DNA of 64,000 nucleotides from Marinobacter daqiaonensis (lineage in GTDB: Bacteria > Pseudomonadota > Gammaproteobacteria > Pseudomonadales > Oleiphilaceae): NCBI RefSeq assembly GCF_900115285.1, contig NZ_FOYW01000001.1, positions 702,655 through 766,654 of the forward strand, given 5' to 3'. The notes beneath the pieces are model-generated. The model worked only from the letters and a program-made list of their open reading frames with translations. It was not told the origin of the DNA and searched no databases. The translations under genes were made by a program, and so were the position numbers. Below are positions 41,466 to 51,395 of this stretch, piece after piece. Position 1 is the first letter of the stretch, and every line of letters starts with the position of its first letter.

Positions 41466-44400
41466 TTACCAGGTATCGATCATCGGTCGGCGACGACCAA
41501 TACGGGGGCCCGGTTTCTTCACTGATTTCAGCCCCCGGAGAATCCAGCTGCGGGTTTCAGCCGGGTCGATCACTGCATCAATCTCCAGCGATACCGCCAT
41601 GCTCAGGGCTTTACCCTTTTCGTACTGCTCGGCCACCAGCTTCTCGAACATCGCCCTCTGGGCCGCTTCATCTCCGGCGCTGGCAATTTCGTTGCGGTAC
41701 CCCAGGCGAACCGCACCTTCCAGCCCCATGCCGCCGAATTCACCGGTGGGCCAGGAGATGTTGAAGAAAGGTGCGTGGAAGGAGCCTGCGGTCATGCCCA
41801 TGGCGCCGAGGCCATAGCCCTTGCGAAGCACGACCGACAGCACGGGAATCTGCAGGCTTGCGGCAGTCACGAACATTCGTGTGGTATGGCGTACCAGCCC
41901 GGTTTTCTCGGCTTCCGGGCCAACCATGAAGCCGGGGGTGTCGCACAGACTGACCAGGGGCACGTCGTAGGCATCGCACAACTGCATGAAGCGAGAGGCC
42001 TTATCCGCACCGTTGGCACAGATGGCCCCGCCAAGGTGTCGTGGGTCGTTGGCGATCAGGCCGATGGGGCGACCCTCAATGCGTGCAAAGGCCGTGACCA
42101 TCCCTGGGGTAAATTCCGGGCGAAGCTCCAGATAGCTGTCGGTATCGGCCAGGGTACCTATCAGGGCCCGGATGTCATAGGAGCGCAGGCGATTCTCGGG
42201 AATACTGGATCGCAGCAGACGCTGGTCGGAACAGCTCCACTCCGGAATCTTTCCCTGGAAATAGGACATCAACTGACGGGCAACCTGCGCGGCCTCTCGC
42301 TCATTTTCCACCAGGCAGTCGACAACACCATTGGGTACCTGGACCGACATCGGGCCGACCTCTTCGGGAGCGAAGACGCCCAGGCCCCCACCTTCGATCA
42401 TGGCGGGGCCGGCCATGCCCAGGCTGGCATTTCTGGTGGCGATGAGCAGATCGCTTGAGCCGGCAAAAACCGCGTTGCCTGCGAAGCAGCGCCCGGAAAC
42501 GATACCAATGCGCGGAGCCAGGGCGGTCAGTCGGGCATACTGCAGGAAGCTGGGCTGGTCCAGGCCGGCAACCTTGGTGGCATTATCGGTGTCGCCGGGG
42601 CGACCGCCACCGCCCTCGGTAAAGAAGATGACCGGCAGTTGCTGATCCTCGGCCACCTGCAGTACCCGGTCCGTCTTCTTGTGGTTCATGGTGCCCTGGG
42701 TACCGGCCAGTACGGTGTAGTCGTAGGCCAGCACGGCACACCGAGCCTGGTCTTCATCAAAGATTTCGCCGTTGACGGCGCCCACACCGGCAACCAGCCC
42801 GTCAGCCGGCGTCGACCGGATCAGGTCATCCACCTCCCTGCGCCGGCGCTGGGCAGCGAAAGTGAGCCCGCCGTACTCCATGAAACTGCCCGGGTCGCAG
42901 ATGTTATCCACATTCTCCCGCGCCGTGAGCATACCCAGCCTGTGGCGTTTGGTCACCGCATCCGGTCGCGCCTCGTCCAGGGTCAGACGCTGGCGCTCAA
43001 GGAATTCCGCCAGGTCCGGGCGGATATGATCCAGGTCGATCTGTCGCTCCGCGATGTCTTCGTCCAGGCCACTGTCGCCCGGTTCGATAAAGGCAATGGC
43101 CTGGCCCTCGCTGACATAGTCCCCTTGGGCAAGCGGCAGGCCGCGGACAATACCGGCACTGGATGCCTTGATCTCGTGTTCCATTTTCATGGCTTCGACA
43201 ATGGCCAGAGTCTGGCCTTTGGTGACGGTTTCGCCCTCGCCCACCAATGTCGTTACCAGCTGACCCTGCATGGGAGCCAGGGCAGGCTCAGTGCCATCCG
43301 GAGCAGCAACAGTTTCGGCCTTTACATTACTGCCCACCGGCCCTTGCGGGGTGGGAAACAACCGGGGGTGCTCCGTTTCACTTTCCGCCACCAGGCTCGC
43401 CATCTGGTCATCCACGTAACGGGTATAGATCAGGTTGGCGGCAACGTCTTCCCGGGACAGCAGGGCCTGCAGGAAAGATATGTTGGTTCTGATGCCCTCG
43501 ATACGGAACTGGCATAAAGCACGGTAGGCCTTGCGAGCAGCCTGGGCGAAGTCGCCGGAGCGGCTGTGAACAATCACCTTCGCTAGCAGAGAATCGAAGT
43601 TGGGGCTCGTTGTGTAACCGCGGTAGCCGAAGGTATCCACTCGCACCCCGGGTCCGGTTGGTGGCTCGAAGGACTCCAGGGTGCCACCGCTGGGCTGGGC
43701 ATTGCCGGCCGCGTCCATGGTTTCCATGTTAATCCGGCACTGTATAGCATAGCCGCCGGCTTTGGGAATCTGGCCCTGGGTGAGGTTCAGGTCGGCCAGG
43801 CTGAGACCACCAAGAACCGCGATCTGGGACTGAACCAGGTCGACCCCGGTAATCTCCTCGGTGACGGTGTGTTCAACCTGAAGTCTGGGGTTGGCTTCAA
43901 TAAAGAAATAGTCGCCGCCGTTTGCATCCACCAGGAATTCGAAGGTGCCCAGGCCGGCATAATTGACCTCTCTGGCCATACGCAGCGCCGCATCCAGCAG
44001 GCGATTACGGGTGTTGTCCGCAAGAGTCGGGCTGGGAGCGATTTCGATCAGTTTCTGGTTCCGCCGCTGAAGACTGCACTCCCGCTCCCAAAGGTGGGTG
44101 GCTCCGCCCTGGCCATCCCCGAGGATCTGGACTTCGATATGTCGGGCCCGCTGCACCAGACGTTCCACATAAAGGCGGTCGTCTCCGAAAGCCGCTTTTG
44201 CTTCCCGGGCGCATGCCCGATAGGCCGCATCCACATCCTCACCCGGCTGGACAATGCGCATGCCCCGGCCACCACCGCCGGATATAGCCTTTATAACAAC
44301 AGCGGCATCGCCGCTGAGACCCGCCATGAACTCTTTGACCTGCTCCGCTGTGGTGTGGTCCCTGGTGCCGGGCACAACCGGAACATCACAGCGCTCGGCA

Positions 44401-44765
44401 AGCTGGCGGGCCGCGGCCTTGTCGCCAAGCCTGTCCAGGGTATCCGGGTCCGGCCCGATAAATGTAATGCGCTGGTCTCTACAACGGCGGGCCAGCTCGG
44501 AATTCTCACTGAGGAAGCCATAGCCGGGGTGGAGGGCATCCGCCGCCGAGTCCCTGGCCGCTGCCATGATGGCGTCGATATCGAGATAGGCACGGGCCCC
44601 CTTACCCGGCAACAGTACGGCCTGGTCGGCGTGACTCACGTGAAGTGATGCACTGTCGTCCTCCGAATAGACAGCAACTGATGCCAGCCCCATCTCCCCG
44701 GCAGCCCGGGCAATACGGATGGCGATTTCCCCACGATTGGCAATCAGTAACTTATTGAAATTCAC
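41466..44765 (-). CDS. Single-chain acyl-CoA carboxylase (BC-BCCP-CT), copy 2
   Basis: 1099-residue relative of copy 1. N-terminal biotin carboxylase (LLIANRGEIAIRIARAAGEM, ATP loop AISGGGGRGMRIV), biotinyl motif VEAMKMEHEI (about 560) and a carboxyltransferase half (FFTEGGGGRPGD; SLCDTPGFMVG; GYGLGAMGMTAGS). The frame is open far upstream to 45092, overlapping the TetR gene, but GTG 44765 begins the homologous sequence. The CT half is more like propionyl- or methylcrotonyl-type subunits than copy 1. First gene of the minus-strand operon, divergent from tetR. Confidence 0.92.
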   Translation of the reverse strand: MNFNKLLIANRGEIAIRIARAAGEMGLASVAVYSEDDSASLHVSHADQAVLLPGKGARAYLDIDAIMAAARDSAADALHPGYGFLSENSELARRCRDQRITFIGPDPDTLDRLGDKAAARQLAERCDVPVVPGTRDHTTAEQVKEFMAGLSGDAAVVIKAISGGGGRGMRIVQPGEDVDAAYRACAREAKAAFGDDRLYVERLVQRARHIEVQILGDGQGGATHLWERECSLQRRNQKLIEIAPSPTLADNTRNRLLDAALRMAREVNYAGLGTFEFLVDANGGDYFFIEANPRLQVEHTVTEEITGVDLVQSQIAVLGGLSLADLNLTQGQIPKAGGYAIQCRINMETMDAAGNAQPSGGTLESFEPPTGPGVRVDTFGYRGYTTSPNFDSLLAKVIVHSRSGDFAQAARKAYRALCQFRIEGIRTNISFLQALLSREDVAANLIYTRYVDDQMASLVAESETEHPRLFPTPQGPVGSNVKAETVAAPDGTEPALAPMQGQLVTTLVGEGETVTKGQTLAIVEAMKMEHEIKASSAGIVRGLPLAQGDYVSEGQAIAFIEPGDSGLDEDIAERQIDLDHIRPDLAEFLERQRLTLDEARPDAVTKRHRLGMLTARENVDNICDPGSFMEYGGLTFAAQRRRREVDDLIRSTPADGLVAGVGAVNGEIFDEDQARCAVLAYDYTVLAGTQGTMNHKKTDRVLQVAEDQQLPVIFFTEGGGGRPGDTDNATKVAGLDQPSFLQYARLTALAPRIGIVSGRCFAGNAVFAGSSDLLIATRNASLGMAGPAMIEGGGLGVFAPEEVGPMSVQVPNGVVDCLVENEREAAQVARQLMSYFQGKIPEWSCSDQRLLRSSIPENRLRSYDIRALIGTLADTDSYLELRPEFTPGMVTAFARIEGRPIGLIANDPRHLGGAICANGADKASRFMQLCDAYDVPLVSLCDTPGFMVGPEAEKTGLVRHTTRMFVTAASLQIPVLSVVLRKGYGLGAMGMTAGSFHAPFFNISWPTGEFGGMGLEGAVRLGYRNEIASAGDEAAQRAMFEKLVAEQYEKGKALSMAVSLEIDAVIDPAETRSWILRGLKSVKKPGPRIGRRRPMIDTW

Positions 44766-44883
44766 GGGCGCCTCTTTTTCGTTTTTTATCAATATATTGG
44801 CAGACTTTTGGGCTTCGCTTACTGACGAATGCCAGATTTTTGCTGTCAGGGCTTGACCATGCGGAGCTGAACTACCATTCTTG

Positions 44884-44941
44884 GACTTACTTACCTGCCA
44901 GTCAGTTTTAATCAAAAAAAACTGACTTGCAAGTAAGTCAG
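44884..44941. promoter_or_regulatory. Divergent promoter with TetR operator candidates
   Basis: Two related sites facing each other: GACTTACTT...AGTCAG at 44884-44905 and CTGACTTGCAAGTAAGTCAG at 44922-44941. The second is itself palindromic (CTGACTT and AAGTCAG arms, core ACTTGCAAGT). They lie between the divergent carboxylase and tetR genes. Confidence 0.65.
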
Positions 44942-44988
44942 CAATTGGCAATGATAAGAACAACACGATTGCAGCTTCAGGAGAGCTC

Positions 44989-45639
44989 ATGGCTTTGGCT
45001 TCACTCCCATCAAACCCGACTCGCCGGAAATCGGGGGACACCCGGGCTCGAGTGCTTGAGGTGGCCCGGCGTCTTTTCATTACGCGGGGCATTGATGCTG
45101 TCAGCTATGGGGACATTGCCAAGGAAGTCGGCTCGACCCGGGCCAACCTTCACTACCACTTCGGCAACAAGTCAGAGCTGGTAAAGGAGGTCTTTGCGGA
45201 GACTTTTCAGGAAGTACGTGCCTCTCTGGAGGCGATCTGGCTCAAGCCGGGCCTGTCTCTCGACGAACGTATTGACCTGCTCTTTGAAGATGCCAGAACA
45301 CGCTTCGAAGAGTTCAACCAGCCTGGGGACGAACTCACCCCCTGGAGCCTTTCTTCCCGAGCCCGCTTTGACTTCAGCGCAGTGGACACCGAAGTGGTGG
45401 AGGGTATTGGCGAAATGTCACGGTACTTTGAGGAGTGCGTGACACATGCGGTTCGGCTGGCCATCGGAGCAGGTGAGTTTCGAGCGGACACGCCAGTGAA
45501 AGACGTGGTCCTGATGATCACGCCACTGTGGTATTTCGGTTCGCCGATTACCCAGTTCTCCGGCATCAAGCGGCTGAAGAATCATTACGAAGCCGCAAAG
45601 CGGATCATCAGGGCAGCTTATGGTGCCCGGGCCGGCTAA
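44989..45639 (+). CDS. TetR/AcrR family regulator
   Basis: A 216-residue repressor. The N-terminal helix-turn-helix has RARVLEVARRLFITRGIDAVSY, then GDIAKEVGSTRANLHYHFGNKSEL. The C-terminal ligand domain ends in a basic region. AGGAGAG precedes the ATG. It sits between the two divergent operons, next to the palindromic operators, so it should control both the carboxylase operon and the transporter-synthetase operon, probably responding to an acyl-CoA. Ligand unknown. Confidence 0.92.
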   Translation: MALASLPSNPTRRKSGDTRARVLEVARRLFITRGIDAVSYGDIAKEVGSTRANLHYHFGNKSELVKEVFAETFQEVRASLEAIWLKPGLSLDERIDLLFEDARTRFEEFNQPGDELTPWSLSSRARFDFSAVDTEVVEGIGEMSRYFEECVTHAVRLAIGAGEFRADTPVKDVVLMITPLWYFGSPITQFSGIKRLKNHYEAAKRIIRAAYGARAG

Positions 45640-45710
45640 GACCGGCAGACACAACTCTGCGAAACAAGAACAAACAGCCTGGATAATCATACCGGGTACG
45701 TGGAGGAAAC

Positions 45711-46781
45711 ATGTTAGTTGCGAAAAGCGAGCAAAGTATAGGGGCTGCGGCCTTGGGCGGCGGTAACCCTGCTGCCTCACCAGATCCATCGCATGCGGCG
45801 CCGATACTGGACGTCCGTGGCCTGAGCATTTCCTTTCGTGGTCGCGACGGTATCACTCACGTCACGCGTGACGTGTCATTCCAGGTCGCCCCGGGTGAGC
45901 GAGTGGGGGTTGTAGGCGAAAGCGGTTGCGGCAAATCCGTAACCGGCCTTTCGCTTCTGAGGTTACTGCCAGAGCGAACAGCAATCATCAATGGCGAAAT
46001 CCGCTTCGATGGCTGTGACCTGATGAGCATGAAACCCAAGGAGATACGGAAGATCCGCGGGCGTGACATCAGCATGATCTTCCAGGAGCCCATGACAGCC
46101 CTGGACCCCGTGTTCACGGTTGGCCAACAGCTCATTGAAACGCTTCGGACCCACTACCCGATGCCCTTTGCCGAGGCTCGTGACCGGTCTGTTCAGGCCC
46201 TCAGGGATGTGGGCATTCCCTCTCCAGAGCAGCGAATTGACGAATACCCTCACCAATTTTCCGGTGGCATGCGCCAGCGGGTCATGATCGCCATGGCACT
46301 GATCTGCAAGCCCAAACTCATTATTGCCGACGAACCCACGACCGCCCTGGATGTGACGGTCCAGGCCCAGATCATCGACCTGCTCAAAGAACTGAGCGAG
46401 AACACCGGGACCGCACTGCTGTTCATCACCCACGATCTTGGCGTGGTCGCCGAGACCTGTAGCCGCATGATCACCATGTATGCCGGCGAAGTGGTCGAAA
46501 GCTCACCAGTCGACGATGTGCTTCGGCGCCCCGGTCACCCCTACACTTCTGGCCTGCTGCGTTCGCTGCCCCGTCTGAGTGACCGGGGTGGGCGTTTGCC
46601 GTTCATTCCCGGGCGCGTTCCGTCACCCCACGCAATGCCAGAAGGTTGCCGCTACCAGGAGCGCTGCGCCCATGCCGGGGCAGGCTGTGATCGCTATCAG
46701 CAGATGGTCGAGATCTCGGAAGGTCGTCACGCCAGATGCCACAAGGCAGCTGATCTGGAGCTCGAGGGGGCTGTTACATGA
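45711..46781 (+). CDS. Peptide-type ABC importer ATPase, DppD/OppD family
   Basis: A 356-residue ATPase. Walker A GESGCGKS, signature [15 protein letters not shown], Walker [13 protein letters not shown], then the C-terminal oligopeptide/dipeptide extension with Cys residues ([17 protein letters not shown]), which in family members binds an iron-sulphur cluster. GGAGG lies 5 bases before the ATG. First of five importer genes and 71 bases after tetR. The stop overlaps the next start (ATGA). Confidence 0.92.
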   Translation: MLVAKSEQSIGAAALGGGNPAASPDPSHAAPILDVRGLSISFRGRDGITHVTRDVSFQVAPGERVGVVGESGCGKSVTGLSLLRLLPERTAIINGEIRFDGCDLMSMKPKEIRKIRGRDISMIFQEPMTALDPVFTVGQQLIETLRTHYPMPFAEARDRSVQALRDVGIPSPEQRIDEYPHQFSGGMRQRVMIAMALICKPKLIIADEPTTALDVTVQAQIIDLLKELSENTGTALLFITHDLGVVAETCSRMITMYAGEVVESSPVDDVLRRPGHPYTSGLLRSLPRLSDRGGRLPFIPGRVPSPHAMPEGCRYQERCAHAGAGCDRYQQMVEISEGRHARCHKAADLELEGAVT

Positions 46782-47782
46782 GCACGGCAAGCCAGTCCAG
46801 TGTAGAGGACGACCGCAATATTGTTACTGTCGAGAACCTGAAGATTCACTTTCCGCTCAAAGGCGGGCAGACGGTCAAGGCGGTAGATGGTGTGAGCTTT
46901 CAGATCCGCGCCGGCGAAACACTCGGCATCATCGGTGAATCCGGCTCCGGAAAATCCACCGTTGGGCGGGCGCTGGTCGGCCTGTTGAAGCCGACGGGAG
47001 GGACGTTGCGTTACGGCGACACCGACATTTCGGCCCTCTCGGCTTCCGAGTACAAACGCCTGCGAAAAAACTACCAGATCATTTTTCAGGATCCCCACGC
47101 CGCTCTGAACCCGAGGATGACCATTCTTCAGAGTCTCGTTGAGCCGATGGAGATCCAGGGAGAAGGCACCCGGGAGTCGCGCCGGAAGACTGCTCTGGCT
47201 GCACTGGAGCGGGCCGGGCTGGCCACCGAAATCGCGCTTCGCCACCCCCACGAGCTTTCCGGCGGGCAAAAACAGCGGATCAATATTGCCCGGGCCCTGA
47301 CGGTACATCCCCAGTTCATCGTGTGCGATGAAGTTGTTGCCGCGCTGGACGTCTCCGTGCGGGGATCGATTCTCAACCTGTTTGCCGATCTGCAGGAAGA
47401 GCTTGGGCTGACCTACGCCTTTATCACCCACGACATCTCGGTGGTTGCCCATGTCAGCCAGCGAGTCGGGGTCATGTACCTGGGCAACATGATGGAACTG
47501 GGGCCAACGGATGCGGTGATTGAGAATCCACTGCACCCCTATACCCAGGCCCTGCTCTCGGCCGAACCCCGGCCGGTCCCCAGTGACATGCGGGAGGACC
47601 GCCGAATCCGCCTGGAAGGCGAGATTCCCAGCCCGGTCGCGCCGCCATCCGGTTGCCGGTTCCGGACCCGATGTCCCTTTGCCACTGAAAAATGCAAAAC
47701 GGAAGTTCCACAGTGGCGGGAAATCGTCAGGAATCACAGAGTTGCCTGTCATTACGCGACGCCCGACGGACGAATTGGATGA
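46778..47782 (+). CDS. Peptide-type ABC importer ATPase, DppF/OppF family
   Basis: Second ATPase of the importer, 334 residues. Walker A GESGSGKST, signature LSGGQKQRINIARAL, Walker B FIVCDEVVAALD, where VV replaces the usual PT or PV after DE. It has the same Cys-containing C-terminal extension (CRFRTRCPFATEKC). Overlaps dppD-like gene by ATGA. The two ATPases should form the heterodimer driving uptake. Confidence 0.92.
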   Translation: MSTASQSSVEDDRNIVTVENLKIHFPLKGGQTVKAVDGVSFQIRAGETLGIIGESGSGKSTVGRALVGLLKPTGGTLRYGDTDISALSASEYKRLRKNYQIIFQDPHAALNPRMTILQSLVEPMEIQGEGTRESRRKTALAALERAGLATEIALRHPHELSGGQKQRINIARALTVHPQFIVCDEVVAALDVSVRGSILNLFADLQEELGLTYAFITHDISVVAHVSQRVGVMYLGNMMELGPTDAVIENPLHPYTQALLSAEPRPVPSDMREDRRIRLEGEIPSPVAPPSGCRFRTRCPFATEKCKTEVPQWREIVRNHRVACHYATPDGRIG

Positions 47783-47848
47783 TCGTGCAGACAGTCACCA
47801 GCAAGCACCTGAAACACAAAACAACCACAAAAAAAGGGAGCTACCCCC

Positions 47849-49432
47849 ATGAAAAAGAAAGACAATCCTGTTGTTGCAGAAGCAGAAGGCTTCACCCTCC
47901 GGCGCCGCGAATTTCTTGGAATGCTGACCGGCGTTGCGGCTGTGGCCACAATGGCAGGCCCCTCGGCACTCATGGCCAAAGTCATGGACAATGGTGGGAT
48001 TCTTCGCGTCGGTGCGCCGGCCAACCCCTCAAGCATGGACCCGGCTACCGGAGGCTCCGGCTCCGATCATGTCTTTCTGTTCCCGGTATTCGCCACCCTG
48101 GTCGAATGGGACTATGACACTCTGAAGGCTGAACCCGGCCTGGCAAAAAGCTGGGAGTATCCAGACTCGAAAACGCTGGTCCTCAACATTCGAGAGGGCG
48201 TCAAGTTCCATGACGGCACTGAACTGGATGCTGAGGCGGTCAAGTTCAACCTTGACCGGAGCCGCACTGACCCGCGGTCCAATATTCGTTCGGACCTGGC
48301 CTCCGTTGAGAAGGTGGAGGTTACCGCACCTCATGAGGTCACGGTTCATCTCAAGAGCCCGGATACCTCGTTGCCGCTGGTGCTTTCCGATCGCGCCGGC
48401 ATGATGGTGTCGCCAAGCTCCATTAAAAAGTTTGGCGAGGAGTCTGACCGCAACCCGGTCGGTGCCGGCCATATGAAGTTTGTCGAATGGAACGACGGCG
48501 ACCGGATCATTCTTGAACGTAACCCTGATTACTGGAATAAAGAACGCCCACTGCTGGACGGTATCAACTTCCGTATTATTACCGACAGCTCGACGCGCTT
48601 ACGCTCTGTGATGTCGGGGCAGAATGACGTTGCTTATCAACTGGAGGGCCGGCAAAAGCCGCTGATCGAACGGGGCGGATCCGTTGAAGGCGTCTACGGT
48701 GCAACAGTTTATTGCTTCCAGATTTATCTGAACCACGCGAGTGGTCCGCTGAGCAATGTGAAAGTCCGCCAGGCGCTGAACTACGCCATCAATCGTGAAG
48801 CCCTGGTTCGGGCGTCCATGCATGGCGCCGGCGAACCTGCCTACATGAACCTGCCCTCTTCTCACTGGGCCTATGACGCCGATGTTGCCGAGCTTTACAG
48901 CTATGATCCGGACAAAGCGCGTAAGTTGCTGGCCGAAGCGGGCTATCCGGATGGCATCGAACTGGACATGCGTGGTTATAACGACCAGGGCTCGGTTCAG
49001 CGACAGGAAATCCTCCAAGGCATGCTGGCGGACGTCGGAATTCGTGGCACCTTCAAGACAGGAACCGTTCCAGACATGTCCGCAGCCTATTTCGCCCGCG
49101 GCGAAGGGGATTTCCTTGTGTCCGCCTGGACTGGCCGGCCCGACCCATCCCTGACTTATGCACTGCTGTATGCCGGCGACTCCTACTTTAACGCTGGCAA
49201 GGTTGAGCCTCCCGAAGGCCTTATGGAAGCGATCCGGGCTTCTCGCAGCACTGCGGATCTGGAAGAGCGGAAAAAGGCCTTTTCAACAGTCCAGAGAATC
49301 GTGATGGAAAACGCACTGGTGGTCCCCCTCGCCTTTAGGGAGGACATCATGGCGGCGGTGCCGAAGGTAGAAAACTTGCAAACCAATCTTCTTGGTAAGC
49401 CCAAGTTCAAACACGTCTATCTGGAAAGCTGA
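47849..49432 (+). CDS. ABC importer substrate-binding protein, family 5, Tat-exported
   Basis: A 527-residue periplasmic binding protein of the peptide/nickel (SBP_bac_5) family. The N-terminus has a twin-arginine signal RRREFLGMLTGVAAVATMAG, so it should be exported folded by Tat. The mature part begins GGILRVGAPANPSSMDPAT; VKFHDGTELDAEAVKFNLDR and NVKVRQALNYAINREAL are family signatures. GGGAG precedes the ATG. Family members take up peptides, but also opines, sugars and organic acids; with acyl-CoA synthetases in the same operon an organic acid or conjugate is more likely, by inference. Confidence 0.93.
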   Translation: MKKKDNPVVAEAEGFTLRRREFLGMLTGVAAVATMAGPSALMAKVMDNGGILRVGAPANPSSMDPATGGSGSDHVFLFPVFATLVEWDYDTLKAEPGLAKSWEYPDSKTLVLNIREGVKFHDGTELDAEAVKFNLDRSRTDPRSNIRSDLASVEKVEVTAPHEVTVHLKSPDTSLPLVLSDRAGMMVSPSSIKKFGEESDRNPVGAGHMKFVEWNDGDRIILERNPDYWNKERPLLDGINFRIITDSSTRLRSVMSGQNDVAYQLEGRQKPLIERGGSVEGVYGATVYCFQIYLNHASGPLSNVKVRQALNYAINREALVRASMHGAGEPAYMNLPSSHWAYDADVAELYSYDPDKARKLLAEAGYPDGIELDMRGYNDQGSVQRQEILQGMLADVGIRGTFKTGTVPDMSAAYFARGEGDFLVSAWTGRPDPSLTYALLYAGDSYFNAGKVEPPEGLMEAIRASRSTADLEERKKAFSTVQRIVMENALVVPLAFREDIMAAVPKVENLQTNLLGKPKFKHVYLES

Positions 49433-49525
49433 AGTCGTTGATCGGATGGGCAGGAGTGTCGACCTTGTGCATTGCGACCTCCTGTTCAACCGATGCCTGT
49501 CATTCTTCACATCGGGCCGATAATA

Positions 49526-50482
49526 ATGTCTCGGAGTAAACAGCTCATGTTGTTGAATCGCCTGGTGCAGGCGATTCCGATCATGATTCTTGCCACCTTC
49601 CTCGTATTTTCACTGCTGCAACTTGTGCCCGGTGATATTGCCACCACCATTGCAGGAGAAAACGCCAGCGAGGAGCGGATCGAGGAAATCCGTGAACAAT
49701 ATGGTTTGAATCAGCCCTTTCTTATCCAGTATGGCAACTGGCTATTGAATGCCGTTCAGGGTGACTTTGGAAAGTCATTGCTCAGCGGCGAGCCAGTGCT
49801 TGAAACCATAACCAGGGTCTTCCCGAACACACTGTTTATTGTTATCTACGCGGTGGTTCTCTCGGTGGTCATTGGTTTGCCTCTGGGCATTCTCGCGTCC
49901 AGCAAACCGAACTCCAAGCTTGATGGCGCCATTATGGGCTTTTCTTCTCTTGGTGTGGCCGTACCCAACTTCTGGCTGGGTATGGTTCTGGTCTCAATTT
50001 TTGCCCTGGGGTGGAACTGGTTTCCCGCCACCGGCTTCGTACGCCCCGGTGAAAGCTTCACCTCCGCAATCTGGTTCGCAACCCTGCCGGCGATTGCACT
50101 GTGTACCAACGGTATTGCCGAGGTCGCAAGACAGCTCAGAAGCTCGCTGGTGGAAATTCACAGCTCGCAGCACGTCCGTACCCTGCACGCCAAGGGACTC
50201 TCGCCTACCGCCATTCTCTGGAAGCACGGCCTGAAAAACGTCAGCGTGAACCTGCTTACTGTTATCAGCCTGCTTTTTAACAAGGCACTGGCAGCTACGG
50301 TCGTGGTTGAAACCGTCTTCGCCATTCCCGGCATGGGCAACACGATTGTGAAAGCCGTTCTGGAAGGTGACTTTCCGGTGGTTCAGGGTGCCGTGCTGGC
50401 CATGGTGGTGACGGTGATTGTGGTGAATCTGGTGACTGACCTGCTCTACACCGTACTGGATCCGAGGATTAAACAGGTATGA
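49526..50482 (+). CDS. ABC importer permease, DppB family
   Basis: 318-residue permease with six helices. The N-terminal helix is LVQAIPIMILATFLVFSLLQ followed by LVPGD, and the family signature EIHSSQHVRTLHAKGLSPTA with the EAA-like loop is present. Several ATGs precede the homologous sequence; 49526 (MSRSKQLMLLNRL) is my choice, with 49493 and 49547 possible, since no ribosome binding site decides. It overlaps the DppC gene by ATGA. Confidence 0.9.
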   Translation: MSRSKQLMLLNRLVQAIPIMILATFLVFSLLQLVPGDIATTIAGENASEERIEEIREQYGLNQPFLIQYGNWLLNAVQGDFGKSLLSGEPVLETITRVFPNTLFIVIYAVVLSVVIGLPLGILASSKPNSKLDGAIMGFSSLGVAVPNFWLGMVLVSIFALGWNWFPATGFVRPGESFTSAIWFATLPAIALCTNGIAEVARQLRSSLVEIHSSQHVRTLHAKGLSPTAILWKHGLKNVSVNLLTVISLLFNKALAATVVVETVFAIPGMGNTIVKAVLEGDFPVVQGAVLAMVVTVIVVNLVTDLLYTVLDPRIKQV

Positions 50483-51357
50483 CTACTCACGCACTTGATA
50501 TGGCGGTCAAAGAGGATTCGCTGTTCAGCAAGTTTGGCCAGTGGTGCCGGCGCGATAAGCGTGGATCAGCGAGTCTGCTGGTGCTGTTGGTGATTATCGG
50601 AATTGCCGTCTTTGCGCCCTGGGTTGCGCCATACTCGCCAACCGAACAGGACTACAGCAAGATGCTGATGGAGCCGAGTGCCGCACACTGGCTTGGCACA
50701 GATGACCTTGGCCGGGATGTGCTGAGCCGGTTGATTCACGGTGCCTCGAAGTCGGTATACGCCGCCTTTCTGGCAGTGGGTATCGCTCTGCTGATCGGGG
50801 TTCCCGTGGGACTGCTCGCCGGGTTCCTGGGAGGCTGGGTCGATGTATGCATCAGCCGGGTCATTGATACGCTACTTTCGTTTCCGGCTATCGTGCTGGC
50901 GGTGGCCGTAACCGGTGCCATGGGGATTGGCCTCACCAACGCCATGGTATCGGTGGGTATCGTGTTCTCCCCCCATATCGCCCGATTGATCCGGGCCAGA
51001 ACACTGGTCGTCAGGGAAGAGCTCTATGTAGATGCCGCCCGCTGCTTCGGTGCATCGACAACCCGGCTACTGGTCAGGCACGTAACCCCGAATGCCATTC
51101 AGCCCGTTATCGTTCAGTGCACCCTGCTACTCGCCGTTGCGTTGCTGGCTGAAGCCAGCCTCAGCTTTCTGGGGCTCGGCGTTCAGCCACCGGAGCCCAG
51201 TTGGGGGCAGATGCTTGCCCGGGCATACATGTACATGGAGATTTCCCCCGAGCAGATGTACGCCCCGGGCCTGATGATCATGGTCACGGCACTGACCTTC
51301 AATACTCTGGGTGAATCCTTGCGGGTAGCACTGGACCCGACCATGAAAGGTCTGTAG
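50479..51357 (+). CDS. ABC importer permease, DppC family
   Basis: 292-residue second permease. An N-terminal cytoplasmic part and first helix (LLVLLVIIGIAVFAPWVAPY) are followed by HWLGTDDLGRDVLSRLIHGA, the family hallmark, and a five-helix core with the EAA loop (EELYVDAARCFGASTTRLLV). Start overlaps the previous stop by ATGA. The importer is complete: two ATPases, two permeases and a binding protein. The two acyl-CoA synthetase genes follow at 38 bases. Confidence 0.92.
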   Translation: MTTHALDMAVKEDSLFSKFGQWCRRDKRGSASLLVLLVIIGIAVFAPWVAPYSPTEQDYSKMLMEPSAAHWLGTDDLGRDVLSRLIHGASKSVYAAFLAVGIALLIGVPVGLLAGFLGGWVDVCISRVIDTLLSFPAIVLAVAVTGAMGIGLTNAMVSVGIVFSPHIARLIRARTLVVREELYVDAARCFGASTTRLLVRHVTPNAIQPVIVQCTLLLAVALLAEASLSFLGLGVQPPEPSWGQMLARAYMYMEISPEQMYAPGLMIMVTALTFNTLGESLRVALDPTMKGL

Positions 51358-51395
51358 TGCCCGGAACTCAATCACAAGAACAAAGGAGTATTAGA

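Noticed and set aside
44766..45092. Extended N-terminus of the second carboxylase
   Set aside because: The extra 109 codons overlap the tetR gene and its operators and lack biotin carboxylase homology; GTG 44765 fits the family start.
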